Origin: a bacterium
Lineage (GTDB): Bacteria > Zhuqueibacterota > Zhuqueibacteria > Zhuqueibacterales > Zhuqueibacteraceae
DNA length: 64,000 bases
Direction: 5' to 3'
NCBI GenBank assembly: GCA_023150945.1
Contig: JAKLJX010000027.1
Coordinates: 27,768-91,767 of the forward strand
Made by a program: the position numbers and the translations under genes. The notes under the pieces were generated by a model. It did no database searches and was not told the origin of the DNA. It saw only the letters and a list, made by a program, of their open reading frames with translations. This document shows, piece by piece, positions 15,792-25,598 of the stretch (the first letter of the stretch is position 1; each line of letters starts with the position of its first letter).

Positions 15792-16790
15792 CTAGTCCAA
15801 TTCCAGATACAGTGTATCCCGCAAAATGCCCTGCGCGCCGAGACTTTCCTTGAAGCTTGCCAGCCCCCAATTCGGTTGGGAATTCAACGTGAACGTGCCG
15901 AAATCGAGAGCTTGCAGGCCTTGCGCGCGACACCAGCGCAACACTTCGAACATCAGCAATTCGAAGCCGTGATATTGCCGAAATCCCTCGCGCTGGCTGA
16001 GATAGTAGAAGGCGAGCGCCGCGCGGCGATTGCACCGGAAGAGCAGCGTGCCGGCCAGCATCTCTGCGCCGAGCAGGGCGGTGAAGAGGCGGAGGTCATC
16101 GGGCAGCAGCATGCGCAGCCGCTGCAGATCTTCCAGCGAATGGGTAGGCTCGACCTGATGGCGCGCCAGCATGTGGCTGCGCAAGTGGGCGTGAAAGGCG
16201 GCAAAATCCTCACTCTCCTGCACCGTCACGCCGCGCTTTTGCGCCCGCCGCACGGCACGGCCGAATTCGCGCGGCAATTGCTCCGGCGACAGATCGGTCG
16301 GAATGATGCTGGTGACTTCCCGCTTGCGATAGCGGAAGCCGTGCTGCCACAGCACATAGTCGAGATGGTTGTTGGGATGGTTGAAATAGGCTTGCGGCGG
16401 CAGGGTGATTTCGACACCGGCCAGGCCCTGCGCGCGGCAGTGGGCCAGCAGCAGCGTCACGATGCGGTCGACCTCTTGCACGGCGAGGGAGGCTGGGGTG
16501 ACCAAGCCGCCAAACGAGGCGCCGGGATGCGAGCGCAGCACGATCCGGCCGGCGTGGCTGCTTTGCGCGGCCGGCAACACGGCGCACAGCCCGCCCTTTT
16601 TGAAGAAGAGCAGCGAGGCGTCGACAAAACGGCCGGCAGGGTGATACGCAAAAAAGGCACGCGTGTGAAACAGCGTGCCTTGATTGGATTGCCAGACGAA
16701 TTCATCCCAAAGCTGCCGGTGGCTTTCGTCATAGCGAACGAGCGTGAGGGTTGTCGGGCCGGCCGCTGTTGGCGGAGGCAGTTCGCTCAT
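15792..16790 (-). CDS. FemAB/GNAT-fold acyltransferase-like protein
   Basis: 332 residues. It begins LVRYDESHRQLWDEFVWQSNQGTLFHT (shown in part), characteristic of the FemAB or BioF2-like acetyltransferase family, and ends with a second GNAT half (GAEMLAGTLLFRCNRRAA, YYLSQREGFRQYHGFELLMFE, LDFGTFTLNSQPNWGLASFKESLGA in segments). Homologues occur in polysaccharide and exopolysaccharide loci and transfer acyl or aminoacyl groups. The substrate is unknown here. Its ATG overlaps the stop codon of argF (ATGA), indicating translational coupling at the end of the long minus-strand run. Confidence 0.78.
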   Translation of the reverse strand: MSELPPPTAAGPTTLTLVRYDESHRQLWDEFVWQSNQGTLFHTRAFFAYHPAGRFVDASLLFFKKGGLCAVLPAAQSSHAGRIVLRSHPGASFGGLVTPASLAVQEVDRIVTLLLAHCRAQGLAGVEITLPPQAYFNHPNNHLDYVLWQHGFRYRKREVTSIIPTDLSPEQLPREFGRAVRRAQKRGVTVQESEDFAAFHAHLRSHMLARHQVEPTHSLEDLQRLRMLLPDDLRLFTALLGAEMLAGTLLFRCNRRAALAFYYLSQREGFRQYHGFELLMFEVLRWCRAQGLQALDFGTFTLNSQPNWGLASFKESLGAQGILRDTLYLELD

Positions 16791-17707
16791 TGGCGTTTGC
16801 CCATCAGGGTGACGAGGATGGCTTTCTGAATGTGCAGCCGGTTTTCCGCCTGGTCGAAAATAATCGCAGCCGGACTTTCCATGACTTCGTGGGTCACTTC
16901 CTCCCCGCGATGCGCCGGCAGGCAGTGCATGAATTTCGCGCCCGGCTTGGCGGCCGCCATGAGCCGGCTGTCAATGACATAGTTTTTGAACAAGCGGCGC
17001 CGCTGCTCGGCTTCGGCCTCCTGCCCCATGCTCGCCCACACATCGGTGTAGAGAATGTCGGCGCCGGCCGCGGCGGCGGCGGGGTCGCGCACGATCTCGA
17101 TGCGGCCCACGTTGGCGGCGCGTGCGCGCGCGACGATCGCGGTATCCGGCTCATAGCCCTCCGGGCAGGCAATGCGAAACGTCAGCGGAATCTTGCAGGC
17201 CATGTTGATCCAGGAATTGGCGACGTTGTTGCCGTCGCCGATATAGGCCACCACGAGATCATCGAAATGGCCGCGCTGTTCGAGAATCGTCAGCATGTCG
17301 CCCAGAATCTGGCAGGGATGCAGCAGATCGGTGAGGCCGTTGATCACCGGCACGCTGGCGTATTGCGCCAGCTCGAGGAGATGCGCATGATCGAACAGCC
17401 GCGCCATCAGGCCGTCCACGTAGCGCGACAGCACGCGCGCCACATCGGCCACGGCTTCGCGCTGGCCCAGGCCGATTTCGGCAGGTGAGAGATAAAGCGC
17501 ATGGCCGCCGAGCTGAAACATGCCGACTTCGAACGACACCCGCGTCCGCGTCGAGGGTTTCATGAACAGCAGCCCCAGCGTCTGGCCCGCCAAATAGGCA
17601 TGCGGCACACCCGCCTTTTGCTTGGCTTTCAGCTCGCGCGCGAGCGTGAACAACGACCAAATGTCCTCGGTGGACCAGTCGGCAATGCTCAGAAAATCTC
17701 GCTTCAT
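16787..17707 (-). CDS. argF: Ornithine carbamoyltransferase
   Basis: 306 residues, standard length. The carbamoyl-phosphate loop STRTR is near residue 53, HPCQILGD near 130, the SMG loop in ASMGQEAE, and HCLPAHRGEE near 270. The enzyme makes citrulline from ornithine and carbamoyl phosphate in arginine synthesis. It lies 24 bases after hslU and overlaps the FemAB-like gene by four bases. No other arginine gene is in the window. The acetylornithine variant is less likely because of the classical SMG and HCLPA motifs. Confidence 0.95.
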   Translation of the reverse strand: MKRDFLSIADWSTEDIWSLFTLARELKAKQKAGVPHAYLAGQTLGLLFMKPSTRTRVSFEVGMFQLGGHALYLSPAEIGLGQREAVADVARVLSRYVDGLMARLFDHAHLLELAQYASVPVINGLTDLLHPCQILGDMLTILEQRGHFDDLVVAYIGDGNNVANSWINMACKIPLTFRIACPEGYEPDTAIVARARAANVGRIEIVRDPAAAAAGADILYTDVWASMGQEAEAEQRRRLFKNYVIDSRLMAAAKPGAKFMHCLPAHRGEEVTHEVMESPAAIIFDQAENRLHIQKAILVTLMGKRQ

Positions 17708-17731
17708 GTGCAGTCTCTGTGGTTGGGAATC

Positions 17732-19174
17732 CTATAGGATGTAGCGGCTGTAATCCGGATCTTCGCTGATCTTTTTGAACGTCGCTTGCACCATGCCGGC
17801 AGTGATGGTGATTTTGCCCGTTCTGGTTTCGGGCACTTCGAAGAGAATGTCTTCCAGCAGGGCGCTCAACACGGTGTGCAGCCGCCGCGCGCCGATGTTC
17901 TCGGTCTTTTCGTTGACGTGATAGGCGGTTTCCGCAATTTCCCGCACCGCCTGCTCTTCAAACTCCAACTCCACGCCTTCGGTGGCCAGCAGGGCGATGT
18001 ATTGCTTGAGCAGCGCGTTCTTGGGCTCGGTGAGAATGCGGACAAAGTCCTCGGCGGTCAGGCTTTCCAACTCGACGCGAATCGGGAAGCGGCCCTGCAG
18101 CTCGGGAATGAGATCCGAGGGTTTGGAAATATGAAACGCGCCGCTGGCGATGAACAGCACGTGATCGGTTCTCACCATGCCGTATTTGGTGAAGACAGTG
18201 GTGCCTTCCACCACCGGCAGCAAGTCCCGCTGCACGCCCTCGCGCGAGACATCCGGGCCGACGGTGTTTTTGCTGCCCGCCACCTTGTCGATTTCATCGA
18301 GAAAGACGATGCCGCTGTTTTCCACGCGCACGATCGCTTCCTTCACCACCTGGTCCATGTCGATCAGCTTGCTGGCCTCTTCCTGGATGAGATGCGCGCG
18401 CGCCTCGGTCACCGTCATCTTGCGGCGCTTCATCTTCTTGGGCAGCATGTTGCCCACCAGGTCCTGCAGATTCAGGCCGAGCTCCTCGACGCCGATGGGC
18501 GAGATCACCTGCATCATCGGCATGCTGTCGGCGGCGACGTCGAGTTCGACCAGGCGCTCTTCGAGTTTGCCGGCGAGCAGTTGTTCGCGCATTTTGTCGC
18601 GCGTGCGCTGCCGCCGCTGCTCCAGCTCGTTCTCGCTTTCCTCCTCGCTGATCGCAGCTTCCTCGCCGTGTTCGTTGTGGTCGCGGGCCGCCGCGGACTT
18701 GCGCCGCGGCCGCAGGTTGGGTAACAAGAGATCGAGCAACCGTTCGTTCGTCAGCTTTTCTGCCTGTTCCTGCACCGCCGCGGTTTTCTCGGAGCGCACC
18801 ATCGCCACCGAGAGGTCGGTGAGGTCGCGGATCATGGATTCAACGTCGCGGCCGACGTAACCGACTTCGGTGAACTTGGAGGCTTCGACTTTGATGAACG
18901 GCGCCTTGGCCAGGCGCGACAGCCGGCGCGCGATTTCGGTCTTGCCCACGCCGGTGGGGCCAATGAGAATGATATTGTTCGGCATGATCTCTTCGCGCAG
19001 GTGCTCCGGCACGTGCTGCCGGCGCCAGCGATTGCGCAGCGCGATTGCAACCGAACGCTTGGCCCGATCCTGGCCGATAATATACTTGTCCAGCTCCGCT
19101 ACGATCTCGCGCGGCGTGAGCTTGGCCATTTCTTCCAGTGTGCGAGCGGGTGATATCACCGTGGCATCATCCAT
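17732..19174 (-). CDS. hslU: ATPase subunit HslU of the HslUV protease
   Basis: 480 residues. Features are [22 protein letters not shown], Walker A GPTGVGKT near residue 73, the pore loop GYVGRD, a charged intermediate domain of about residues 150-250, Walker [10 protein letters not shown], and the C-terminal tail YSRYIL that docks into HslV. It unfolds protein substrates for the HslV peptidase. Its first codons overlap the end of hslV by eight bases. An internal ATG at codon 16 (MAKLTPRE) is a possible alternative start giving a more typical N-terminus. Confidence 0.97.
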   Translation of the reverse strand: MDDATVISPARTLEEMAKLTPREIVAELDKYIIGQDRAKRSVAIALRNRWRRQHVPEHLREEIMPNNIILIGPTGVGKTEIARRLSRLAKAPFIKVEASKFTEVGYVGRDVESMIRDLTDLSVAMVRSEKTAAVQEQAEKLTNERLLDLLLPNLRPRRKSAAARDHNEHGEEAAISEEESENELEQRRQRTRDKMREQLLAGKLEERLVELDVAADSMPMMQVISPIGVEELGLNLQDLVGNMLPKKMKRRKMTVTEARAHLIQEEASKLIDMDQVVKEAIVRVENSGIVFLDEIDKVAGSKNTVGPDVSREGVQRDLLPVVEGTTVFTKYGMVRTDHVLFIASGAFHISKPSDLIPELQGRFPIRVELESLTAEDFVRILTEPKNALLKQYIALLATEGVELEFEEQAVREIAETAYHVNEKTENIGARRLHTVLSALLEDILFEVPETRTGKITITAGMVQATFKKISEDPDYSRYIL

Positions 19175-19712
19175 AATTGAGTTCTTCGATCATGAGGCTT
19201 TTGTTGGTGTAAATGCAAATGTCGGCGGCCAGCATCATCGCCTCTTCCACGATTTGCTTGGCCGACAGGTTGGAGTAGCGCACCAGGGCACGCGCCGCGG
19301 CCATGGCATAGCCGCCGCCCGAGCCGATCGCGATGATGCCGTCATCCGGCTCGATCACGTCGCCGGTGCCGGAAATCACGAAAGTCTTCTCCTTGTCCAT
19401 CACCACCAGTTGCGCTTCCAGGCGGCGCAAATAGCGGTCGGTACGCCATTCTTTCGCCAGCTCGACGGCGGCACGGCTGAGATTGCCCCGGAATTTCTCC
19501 AGGCGCTCTTCGAATTTCTCGAACAGCGCGAAGGCATCGGCGGCGGCGCCGGCAAACCCCACCAGCACCGTGTCTTTGTACAAGCGGCGGATCTTGCGCG
19601 CGTTCATTTTGAGGACGGTATCGCCGTAAGTGACCTGGCCATCGCCCGCCAGCGCGCAACTGTTCTTGTGGCGAACGCCCAGGATCGTGGTGGCGTGAAT
19701 TACGGGAAGCAT
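19167..19712 (-). CDS. hslV: Peptidase subunit HslV of the HslUV protease
   Basis: 181 residues. The sequence [14 protein letters not shown] shows a seven-residue propeptide, with Thr8 as the catalytic N-terminal nucleophile after processing. [23 protein letters not shown] and [16 protein letters not shown] are the conserved beta-subunit segments. It forms the double hexameric chamber that degrades proteins unfolded by HslU. The gene is directly followed by hslU with an overlap, and preceded by rpoN. Confidence 0.97.
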   Translation of the reverse strand: MLPVIHATTILGVRHKNSCALAGDGQVTYGDTVLKMNARKIRRLYKDTVLVGFAGAAADAFALFEKFEERLEKFRGNLSRAAVELAKEWRTDRYLRRLEAQLVVMDKEKTFVISGTGDVIEPDDGIIAIGSGGGYAMAAARALVRYSNLSAKQIVEEAMMLAADICIYTNKSLMIEELNYG

Positions 19713-19772
19713 GGTTGCCCTTTGGGTGATGACTGTCGCAGTTGTTGGTTGCCGCCGGCGGTCACGGCGGCC

Positions 19773-21236
19773 TCAAATTTTCCGGCGCAAACGCGAAACC
19801 GGAATCATCATTTGCTCGCGGTATTTGGCCACCGTGCGCCGCGCCACGTTGAAATTCTCGCGCTTGAGAATGTTGGCGATGGTCTGGTCGTTGAGCGGCT
19901 TGTTGGGATCCTCGGCGGTGATGATTTCCTGGATGCGCTGCTTGATGCGGCGGTTGGAAACTTCATCGCCGTCATCCGATTTCAATCCTTCGCTGAAGAA
20001 ATATTTCAATTCGAACACGCCGTGCTCGGTTTGCACGTATTTGCCGTTGGTCACGCGCGAGACGGTGGAAATGTCCATGCCGATCTCGTCGGCGATGTCC
20101 TTCAAGATCATCGGCTTGATGTATTGCTTGCCGTTCTCGAAGAACTCACGCTGCTTCTGCACGATCGCCTCCATCACCCGCAGGATGGTGAGGCGGCGCT
20201 GGTGAATGGAGTTGATCAGCCAGCGCGCCGACTCCAGCCGTTTCTTCACGAACTCGCGCGCCTCGCGCGCCTGCTGGCGGTTCTTGGCATTCTTGAGCAA
20301 AATGTCCTTGTAACGATTGTTGATGCGCAGATGCGGCACGTTGGAATCATGCAGAATGATGCGGAACTCTTCGCCGTCGCGCTCCACCGTCAAGTCGGGC
20401 ACAATGGCATTGTCCTGCGCCGAGAAATAGCCCTCGCCGGGTTTGGGATTGAGCTGGGTGATTTCCTCCATCGCCTCTTTGATTTCATCCAGGCTGATTT
20501 CCAGCTTCTTGGCGATTTTTTCGAAGCGCTTGTTGGTGAAATCGTCGAAGCAGTTCTTGACGATCTTGAGGGCCAACTCGTGGCGCGGCACCTTGTCTTC
20601 GAGTTGGATCAGCAGGCATTCCTGCAGATTGCGCGCCCCAATGCCGACCGGGTCGAAATGTTGAATCTGGCGCAGCACCGACTCGACCTTTTCGACGGGG
20701 GTGCCCAGGTTTTGCGCCACCAATTCCACCGAGCAGGCAAGGTAGCCGTCTTCGTTGATGTTCCAGATGAGGTATTCGCCGATGGTGATTTCTTCTTCAT
20801 CCAGCCGCTGCATGTGCAACTGGGTCAGCAGGTGCTCGGGCAAAGTTTCAGGCGAGGCTTCCTGCTGCTCGTACACTTCCACGCTGTTGTCGCGCGGGGC
20901 ACGGTACTCGTAGTTTTCCTCGTCGCCCAGAATCGCCTCCCAGTCAACATCGTCCTTCTCAATCTCCTCTTTTTCGGGTTCCTCGGCGGTGGCGGCGGGC
21001 TCGATCTCCGGTTCCGGGGGCTCCTCTTCCTTCTGCTCGAGCGCCATCTCCTCGTCCTGTTCCTGCTCGGTCTCCATCTCCATGTCATCGATGACTTCGA
21101 GCAGGGGATTCTGTTCGATCTCCATGCGCAGCTTTTGCTCGAGCATGATCGTCGGCAATTGCAGCAGGGAAGACAGCAAGACTTGCTGCGGCGACTGCCG
21201 AAGTTGCTGGCTCAGCTTTTGGGATAGATTCAACAT
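19773..21236 (-). CDS. rpoN: RNA polymerase sigma-54 factor
   Basis: 487 residues. Region I is the Gln/Leu-rich N-terminus (QKLSQQLRQSPQQVLLSSLLQLP in part, then EIEQNPLLE) that binds enhancer-binding activators. Region II is strongly acidic (about residues 50-110). The core-binding region includes FDPVGIGARNLQECLL, and the C-terminus has IADEIGMDISTVSRVTNGKY and the RpoN box ARRTVAKYREQ. It directs transcription from -24/-12 promoters that need an activator ATPase; none is in this window. The position between lptB and hslV follows the widespread lptA-lptB-rpoN arrangement. Confidence 0.97.
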   Translation of the reverse strand: MLNLSQKLSQQLRQSPQQVLLSSLLQLPTIMLEQKLRMEIEQNPLLEVIDDMEMETEQEQDEEMALEQKEEEPPEPEIEPAATAEEPEKEEIEKDDVDWEAILGDEENYEYRAPRDNSVEVYEQQEASPETLPEHLLTQLHMQRLDEEEITIGEYLIWNINEDGYLACSVELVAQNLGTPVEKVESVLRQIQHFDPVGIGARNLQECLLIQLEDKVPRHELALKIVKNCFDDFTNKRFEKIAKKLEISLDEIKEAMEEITQLNPKPGEGYFSAQDNAIVPDLTVERDGEEFRIILHDSNVPHLRINNRYKDILLKNAKNRQQAREAREFVKKRLESARWLINSIHQRRLTILRVMEAIVQKQREFFENGKQYIKPMILKDIADEIGMDISTVSRVTNGKYVQTEHGVFELKYFFSEGLKSDDGDEVSNRRIKQRIQEIITAEDPNKPLNDQTIANILKRENFNVARRTVAKYREQMMIPVSRLRRKI

Positions 21237-21261
21237 GTCACACGCTTCTCCGAAATTCCTT

Positions 21262-21984
21262 TCATCGATCCAGACGAAACTTGTCTCCTAAGTACAGCTT
21301 GCGCGCTTCCGGATCATTGGCGAGATACTCGGTGGTGCCGGACTTCAAGACCGTGCCCTCATAAAGCAAATAGGCGCGGTCAGTGATTGAAAGCGTCTCA
21401 TGCACATTGTGATCCGTAATCAGCACGCCGATGCCGCGGCGCTTCAGGCCCCGCACGATCTCCTGAATGTCCTCCACCGCGATGGGATCCACGCCCGCAA
21501 ACGGCTCATCCAGCAGGATGAATTTGGGATTGGTCACCAACGCCCGGGTGATCTCCACGCGGCGGCGCTCGCCGCCGGACAGCGTGTAGGCGTAATTCTT
21601 GGCGAGATGCGCGATCGCCAGTTCCTCCAGCAACTCGGCCAGGCGCTGCTGTCGCGCCCGCGCCGAAAGCGGCAGCGTCTCCAAAATCGCCAGAATGTTC
21701 TCAGCCACCGTCAAGCGCCGGAAGATGCTGGGTTCCTGCGACAAATAGCCCACGCCCAGCTTGGCGCGGCGATACATCGGCATGGTCGTGACCTCGATCT
21801 CCTCCAGGAAGATCTTGCCCTCCGTCGGCCGGATCATGCCGGTGATCATGTAAAACGTCGTGGTCTTGCCCGCGCCGTTCGGTCCCAACAGGCCGACGAT
21901 TTCTCCCTGTTTGACCTCGATGGAGACCTGATTGACGACACGGCGCTTGTTGTAGATTTTTACCAGTCGCTCTGAACGCAACAT
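21262..21984 (-). CDS. lptB: LPS export ABC transporter ATP-binding protein LptB
   Basis: 240 residues from the ATG at 21984, which yields the standard [17 protein letters not shown] start; the frame is open further upstream but has no similarity there. Walker A is GPNGAGKTT, signature [15 protein letters not shown], Walker [17 protein letters not shown], and a switch His in [11 protein letters not shown]. LptB powers extraction of LPS from the inner membrane with LptFG, which are not in this window. It lies 64 bases after lptA and 25 bases before rpoN. Confidence 0.97.
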   Translation of the reverse strand: MLRSERLVKIYNKRRVVNQVSIEVKQGEIVGLLGPNGAGKTTTFYMITGMIRPTEGKIFLEEIEVTTMPMYRRAKLGVGYLSQEPSIFRRLTVAENILAILETLPLSARARQQRLAELLEELAIAHLAKNYAYTLSGGERRRVEITRALVTNPKFILLDEPFAGVDPIAVEDIQEIVRGLKRRGIGVLITDHNVHETLSITDRAYLLYEGTVLKSGTTEYLANDPEARKLYLGDKFRLDR

Positions 21985-22048
21985 AAGTATGCTTTGATCC
22001 CGCCGGCGTGTTGCCGGCTGCGGCAATGCCGCGGTTGGGTAACCGTGC

Positions 22049-23191
22049 TCAATTGGGCGCGCGCGCGCCGCGGCCGCTGCTGTCTGCCGGCGCGCTGGCC
22101 GGCGGCTCGAACCGGCCGTTCGAAATGCCCGGGTTGCTTTGCACCACCACGCGCTGTAACTCCTGGCCGGCCACAAACAAGGTGATGCGATCACCCTGCA
22201 CGCGATTCATGCCCTTTTCCTTGCCGTCTTCGATCACATAATAGACGCTGGTGGCCGCCTCTTCGACTTCAAGGCGTTCGGCCTGTTCGTTCCGGAAGTA
22301 CGTTGTGATCCGGCCTCCTGCCAGGGCGTTGAGGCGCTGGCCGTCGCGCCGCGCCTCCAACGTGGAGGTGGCCGTGGCCTTGCCGGCGACCACGGATTTT
22401 TCGAGCTGCTGATCGTCGTTGAAGAAGAGCGTGATGGCCTCGCCGCGGGTTTCCTCGCCTTCGCGCCAAGCCACCGGCGTTTGGCGCAACTCGATTTTCT
22501 TTTCATCGCGGAAATACTCCGCTTCGCCGCAAGTGGCGCGCGTGCCCTGGCGGAGGATTTCGACGTTGCCCGTGACTTGCGCGCGGCTGCCGCCGCCGTA
22601 CATTTCGATCGTCTCCCCGGTGAGGCGCATGCGCTCGCTGCCGAGTGAGTCGAACTCGATCAGCACGGGCGCGAGCGTGGCTCTGGCGTAGCCGCTGCCA
22701 CGACGATATTCCGCCCGGCCACAGGTAAGCTGCACGCGCTTCTCGTGATGAAGCAGCACGACTTCCTGCTCGGCGAGGGCGAGGCTGTCGCGCTCGTAAT
22801 AGATCAGCTTGCGGGCAGACAACCGGCTGGTGCGGTCGCCCATCTGCACCTGGCCGAGGGCCTCCTGCACGCGCAGATTCTCGAAATAGTTGACACGGTC
22901 AGCGCGCAACCACTTGTGGCCTTCACGAATGTCGACATTGCCGATCAGCTCGATCAAGTTGCGGTCGGGAATCCGCCGCGCGCGATCGCACGACACCTGC
23001 AGGCTGTCCTGCGTGAAGCGGACATTGCCGATCAACTCCATCACCGTCACGCCGGCTTCGATCACCGAGCGGCCGGAGTCGGCATGTTGCAATTTCAGCG
23101 GCCCGGTGCCGGTTTGCGCCAGGCTCAACGAAACCATGCCGAGCAGGAAGAGGGCCGGCAGCCGCGGCGGGCTTTTGTGAGTCCTACTCAT
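22049..23191 (-). CDS. lptA: LptA/OstA-like LPS transport protein
   Basis: 380 residues, much longer than E. coli LptA (about 185), probably with two or more OstA-type beta-jellyroll units. Repeated segments of the form '[25 protein letters not shown]', '[21 protein letters not shown]' and '[13 protein letters not shown]' (shown in parts) are OstA-like strands. A signal peptide precedes ([15 protein letters not shown]). The ATG at 23191 has AAGG eight bases upstream; an ATG at 23206 is the alternative. LptA forms the periplasmic bridge for LPS. The C-terminal tail is Pro/Ala/Gly-rich. Upstream lies hairpin repeat copy 2, separating it from lptC. Confidence 0.85.
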   Translation of the reverse strand: MSRTHKSPPRLPALFLLGMVSLSLAQTGTGPLKLQHADSGRSVIEAGVTVMELIGNVRFTQDSLQVSCDRARRIPDRNLIELIGNVDIREGHKWLRADRVNYFENLRVQEALGQVQMGDRTSRLSARKLIYYERDSLALAEQEVVLLHHEKRVQLTCGRAEYRRGSGYARATLAPVLIEFDSLGSERMRLTGETIEMYGGGSRAQVTGNVEILRQGTRATCGEAEYFRDEKKIELRQTPVAWREGEETRGEAITLFFNDDQQLEKSVVAGKATATSTLEARRDGQRLNALAGGRITTYFRNEQAERLEVEEAATSVYYVIEDGKEKGMNRVQGDRITLFVAGQELQRVVVQSNPGISNGRFEPPASAPADSSGRGARAPN

Positions 23192-23210
23192 CCGCACAGC
23201 CTTCATTCTT

Positions 23211-23294
23211 TGCAGTCCCGATCTTTTGTGGGTCGCTGTCGTAGCCAACAAATTCAAGGGTTGGAGCAATGCCCCACCAGGGGGCAGGACTACG
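23211..23294. repeat. Dispersed hairpin repeat, copy 2
   Basis: It begins GCAGTCCCGATCTTTTGTGGG and ends CCCCACCAGGGGGCAGGACTAC in outline, with the same central TAGCCAACAAATTC as the copy at 15541. The termini GCAGTCC and GGACTAC nearly pair. It lies between lptC and lptA inside the LPS operon and reaches to within 20 bases of the lptC stop. Confidence 0.7.
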
Positions 23295-23313
23295 AAATCC
23301 CGGCAACGGCACC

Positions 23314-23865
23314 CTAGCGATTCGGCAAATTGACTTTCTTCTTGCTGACGCCGGAGAGCTTGCGGATCGACCATTGTCTCATGGTGGCATCCGACTCGAA
23401 GCCGTGGCCGTGCAGCGTGTCGCCCTTGGCGGTGGTGATGGTGACGAACTCCTCGCTCACGATCTTCTCGCGCTGGTTGAGCCAGCGCAGTTTCTCGGTG
23501 CGCAGGGTCGTGCCGCTGTCCGAGACCACCACCACGTTGCCGAGCGCCTCGACGTCGTTACTGTTTTCGTGCAGGATGCCGCGCGCCGAAGTGAGCTTGG
23601 AAGAATGTTCGCCCTTCTTGCCGTAAAAGTCAACCACCACGCCGTCATCGAACAGGACGCGGCGATCCTTGGAATACTTCGCCATGTGGCCGTATTGCAC
23701 GATCGCCGCAATGCGGCCGGTGCTGGTCACCGTGACTTTGCTGTTCCAGCCCTCCTGATCCGGGCCGTCGAAGGCCTTGTCCGTCGTGGCGGTCTGCGGG
23801 GACGACTGGCAGCCGGCGAGCAGCAGGACGGCAGCGAAAATTGCCAGGCAGATTTTTTTCATCAT
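23314..23865 (-). CDS. lptC: LPS export protein LptC
   Basis: 183 residues. The N-terminus is a lipoprotein signal (MMKKICLAIFAAVLLLAGC), as in LptC of FCB bacteria, rather than the transmembrane anchor of E. coli LptC. The body has the beta-jellyroll pattern (RIAAIVQYGHMAKYSKDRR, FYGKKGEHSSKLTSARGI, NVVVVSDSGTTLRTEKL). It receives LPS from LptB2FG and hands it to LptA, encoded downstream. It is preceded after 30 bases by the acyltransferase gene. Confidence 0.88.
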   Translation of the reverse strand: MMKKICLAIFAAVLLLAGCQSSPQTATTDKAFDGPDQEGWNSKVTVTSTGRIAAIVQYGHMAKYSKDRRVLFDDGVVVDFYGKKGEHSSKLTSARGILHENSNDVEALGNVVVVSDSGTTLRTEKLRWLNQREKIVSEEFVTITTAKGDTLHGHGFESDATMRQWSIRKLSGVSKKKVNLPNR

Positions 23866-23895
23866 AAGAGCAATGACCCGCGGTCCGCAGGTTGA

Positions 23896-24789
23896 TCACG
23901 GCTGCGGTTTGGTTTTCCAACGTTCGTGCATCCACACCCATTGCGCGGGGTGTGCGCGAATGAAGGCCTCGACTGCCTGCGAGCAGCGCTGTACGTTCTC
24001 GGCGCGTTGTTGCGGCTGCAGCGGAATCTCCGGTCTGATCGCCACCGTGTGGGAAAAATCCTCATTCATCCAAATTGCCAGCGGCACCACCGGCGCGCCG
24101 GTGCGCTCCGCGAACACCACCGGCCCGGCCGGCGTGTAGGCCGGCTGCCCGAAGAAATCGACGAACTCACCGTCGACGCGCGTGTCTTGATCGATCAAGA
24201 TGCCGAGCACGCCGCCGGCCTTGAGCCAGCGCAGGATTTCGCGCGCCGCGCCGGCATTGCGCGGGATGTTGCGATAGCCGGCCCGCTCGCGCTCTCTCAC
24301 CAGAATGGCATCGAGGCGCGGATCGTAAAGCGCGGTGCCGACGACCGCCAGCGGAAAATGCTGCGCAATGAACGCCGCCATCAATTCCCAGCAGCCCAGG
24401 TGGCCGGTGATGCAAATTACGCCGCGGCCCTTGGCCAGCGCGGCCTCGAGATGCTCGCGGCCGGTGAAGGAAACGTAGCGCTCGAGGCCGGCGCGCCGAA
24501 GCTGCGGCAAGCGCACGGCCTCGGCGGCATTGCGGCCGAGATAACGGAAACACTCCCGGGCCAGCGCCGTGATCTCCGCCTCGGAACGCTCGCCGCCCAA
24601 CGCCAGCCGCAAGTGCCGCAGCGTTTTCTCGCGCTCGCGCCGCAGCAGCCGAAAGGCGAGCAGCCCCAGCCGCTCAAACAACGCCAGCGCCGGTCGCCGC
24701 GGCAGGCGCCGCATCAGCCCCAACAGCATTCGAATGAACCAATAGAGGCCGCTATTCTTGATTCTCTTCAGCAGTGGCTTGCGATTCAC
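23896..24789 (-). CDS. Lipid A biosynthesis-type lauroyl/myristoyl acyltransferase (LpxL/HtrB family)
   Basis: 297 residues. It has a hydrophobic N-terminal anchor helix (LYWFIRMLLGLMRRLP), the catalytic HLGCWE (HxxxxE) near residue 128, DQDTRVDGEFVDFFG, and the closing WVWMHERWKTKP. These features define the LpxL/LpxM family that adds secondary acyl chains to lipid A at the cytoplasmic membrane. Which acyl chain it transfers cannot be read from sequence. The gene is in the KDO/Lpt cluster, just upstream of lptC, consistent with lipid A maturation before export. Confidence 0.9.
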   Translation of the reverse strand: MNRKPLLKRIKNSGLYWFIRMLLGLMRRLPRRPALALFERLGLLAFRLLRREREKTLRHLRLALGGERSEAEITALARECFRYLGRNAAEAVRLPQLRRAGLERYVSFTGREHLEAALAKGRGVICITGHLGCWELMAAFIAQHFPLAVVGTALYDPRLDAILVRERERAGYRNIPRNAGAAREILRWLKAGGVLGILIDQDTRVDGEFVDFFGQPAYTPAGPVVFAERTGAPVVPLAIWMNEDFSHTVAIRPEIPLQPQQRAENVQRCSQAVEAFIRAHPAQWVWMHERWKTKPQP

Positions 24790-24853
24790 GGCGACGATGG
24801 GGCGCGCTCCCGATTGATCGAATTTTCACGGCCGTTGCCGGCCGGCTTGCTGC

Positions 24854-25450
24854 TCATGGTTTGATGCGGGTGTACTTCGTTTCCACCGCCTTGGCTTCCT
24901 CCCCCTCGGGCGTAACATTGTAGGCCGTGATCGTGAGATGATCTTGGTCGATCAACTCGAAAACGGTTCGCCAGCCCCATTGCGGCACATTGGGAGCGGC
25001 ATCATATTTTCCCATCACCTCGAAGCCCCGCGCGGTCGCTTCGCCTTCCGAAAACATGATGGCATAGTTCATGTGGAAATCATCAACCCACACGATTTGG
25101 AACCGCTGCGTGATGGTATTCAGCGCAATCGTCTCCTCGCCGTGCCGCGGTTTGCCTTGCATCATGCCCGCGTAGGTGTGACGGAAGAAACGGCCATCGA
25201 GCAGCGGCCGGATTTCGCCCTGGACTTGGGATTCGTCGGCAAGTTTGCCGGGTTCAAACCAGGTCTGGCAGGTGCCCTGCCAGGAACCCACGAGAGACTG
25301 CAGCAGCTCCTTCGGCATGATTTGCTCCCTCTGTGTTGGTGTGGTTTTGACTTCTGGAAGACCCTGCGACAAGACCGCCGCGGGCAAGGTCAGAGCGAGA
25401 CAGACCACTATCGCACAGGCAACCCCGCTCCGTAGATTTTCACTCGCCAT
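24854..25450 (-). CDS. DUF1579 domain exported protein
   Basis: 198 residues. I prefer the ATG at 25450 because GGAGGG lies a few bases upstream; the ATG at 25462 has no site and its own codons contain that Shine-Dalgarno. A signal peptide is visible (VACAIVVCLALTLPAAVLSQ). The body fits DUF1579 (LVGSWQGTCQTWFEPG, GRFFRHTYAGMMQGKPRHGEET, WVDDFHMNYAIMFSEG), a lipocalin-like beta-barrel family of unknown function. It occupies the place where kdsC usually lies in comparable KDO clusters, but has no phosphatase motif. Confidence 0.82.
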   Translation of the reverse strand: MASENLRSGVACAIVVCLALTLPAAVLSQGLPEVKTTPTQREQIMPKELLQSLVGSWQGTCQTWFEPGKLADESQVQGEIRPLLDGRFFRHTYAGMMQGKPRHGEETIALNTITQRFQIVWVDDFHMNYAIMFSEGEATARGFEVMGKYDAAPNVPQWGWRTVFELIDQDHLTITAYNVTPEGEEAKAVETKYTRIKP

Positions 25451-25541
25451 GTTACCCTCCATTTTCTTTGTATGATGAGAAACCCGAAAGCCGCGCTGAG
25501 ACAGCCTTGCGCCCTGCGCCGCCTGGACTCCTTACTGCGAT

Positions 25542-25564
25542 GGGGACAGAGGAATCTTGTCCCC
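25542..25564. repeat. Small intergenic hairpin between kdsD and the DUF1579 gene
   Basis: GGGGACA at 25542-25548 pairs with TGTCCCC at 25558-25564 around a nine-base loop. It has no T-run on either strand. It resembles the short palindromic sequences scattered in intergenic regions of this window. Confidence 0.4.
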
Positions 25565-25598
25565 CTCGCTGTTCTGCCGAGGCGACCACGCCCTCGCG

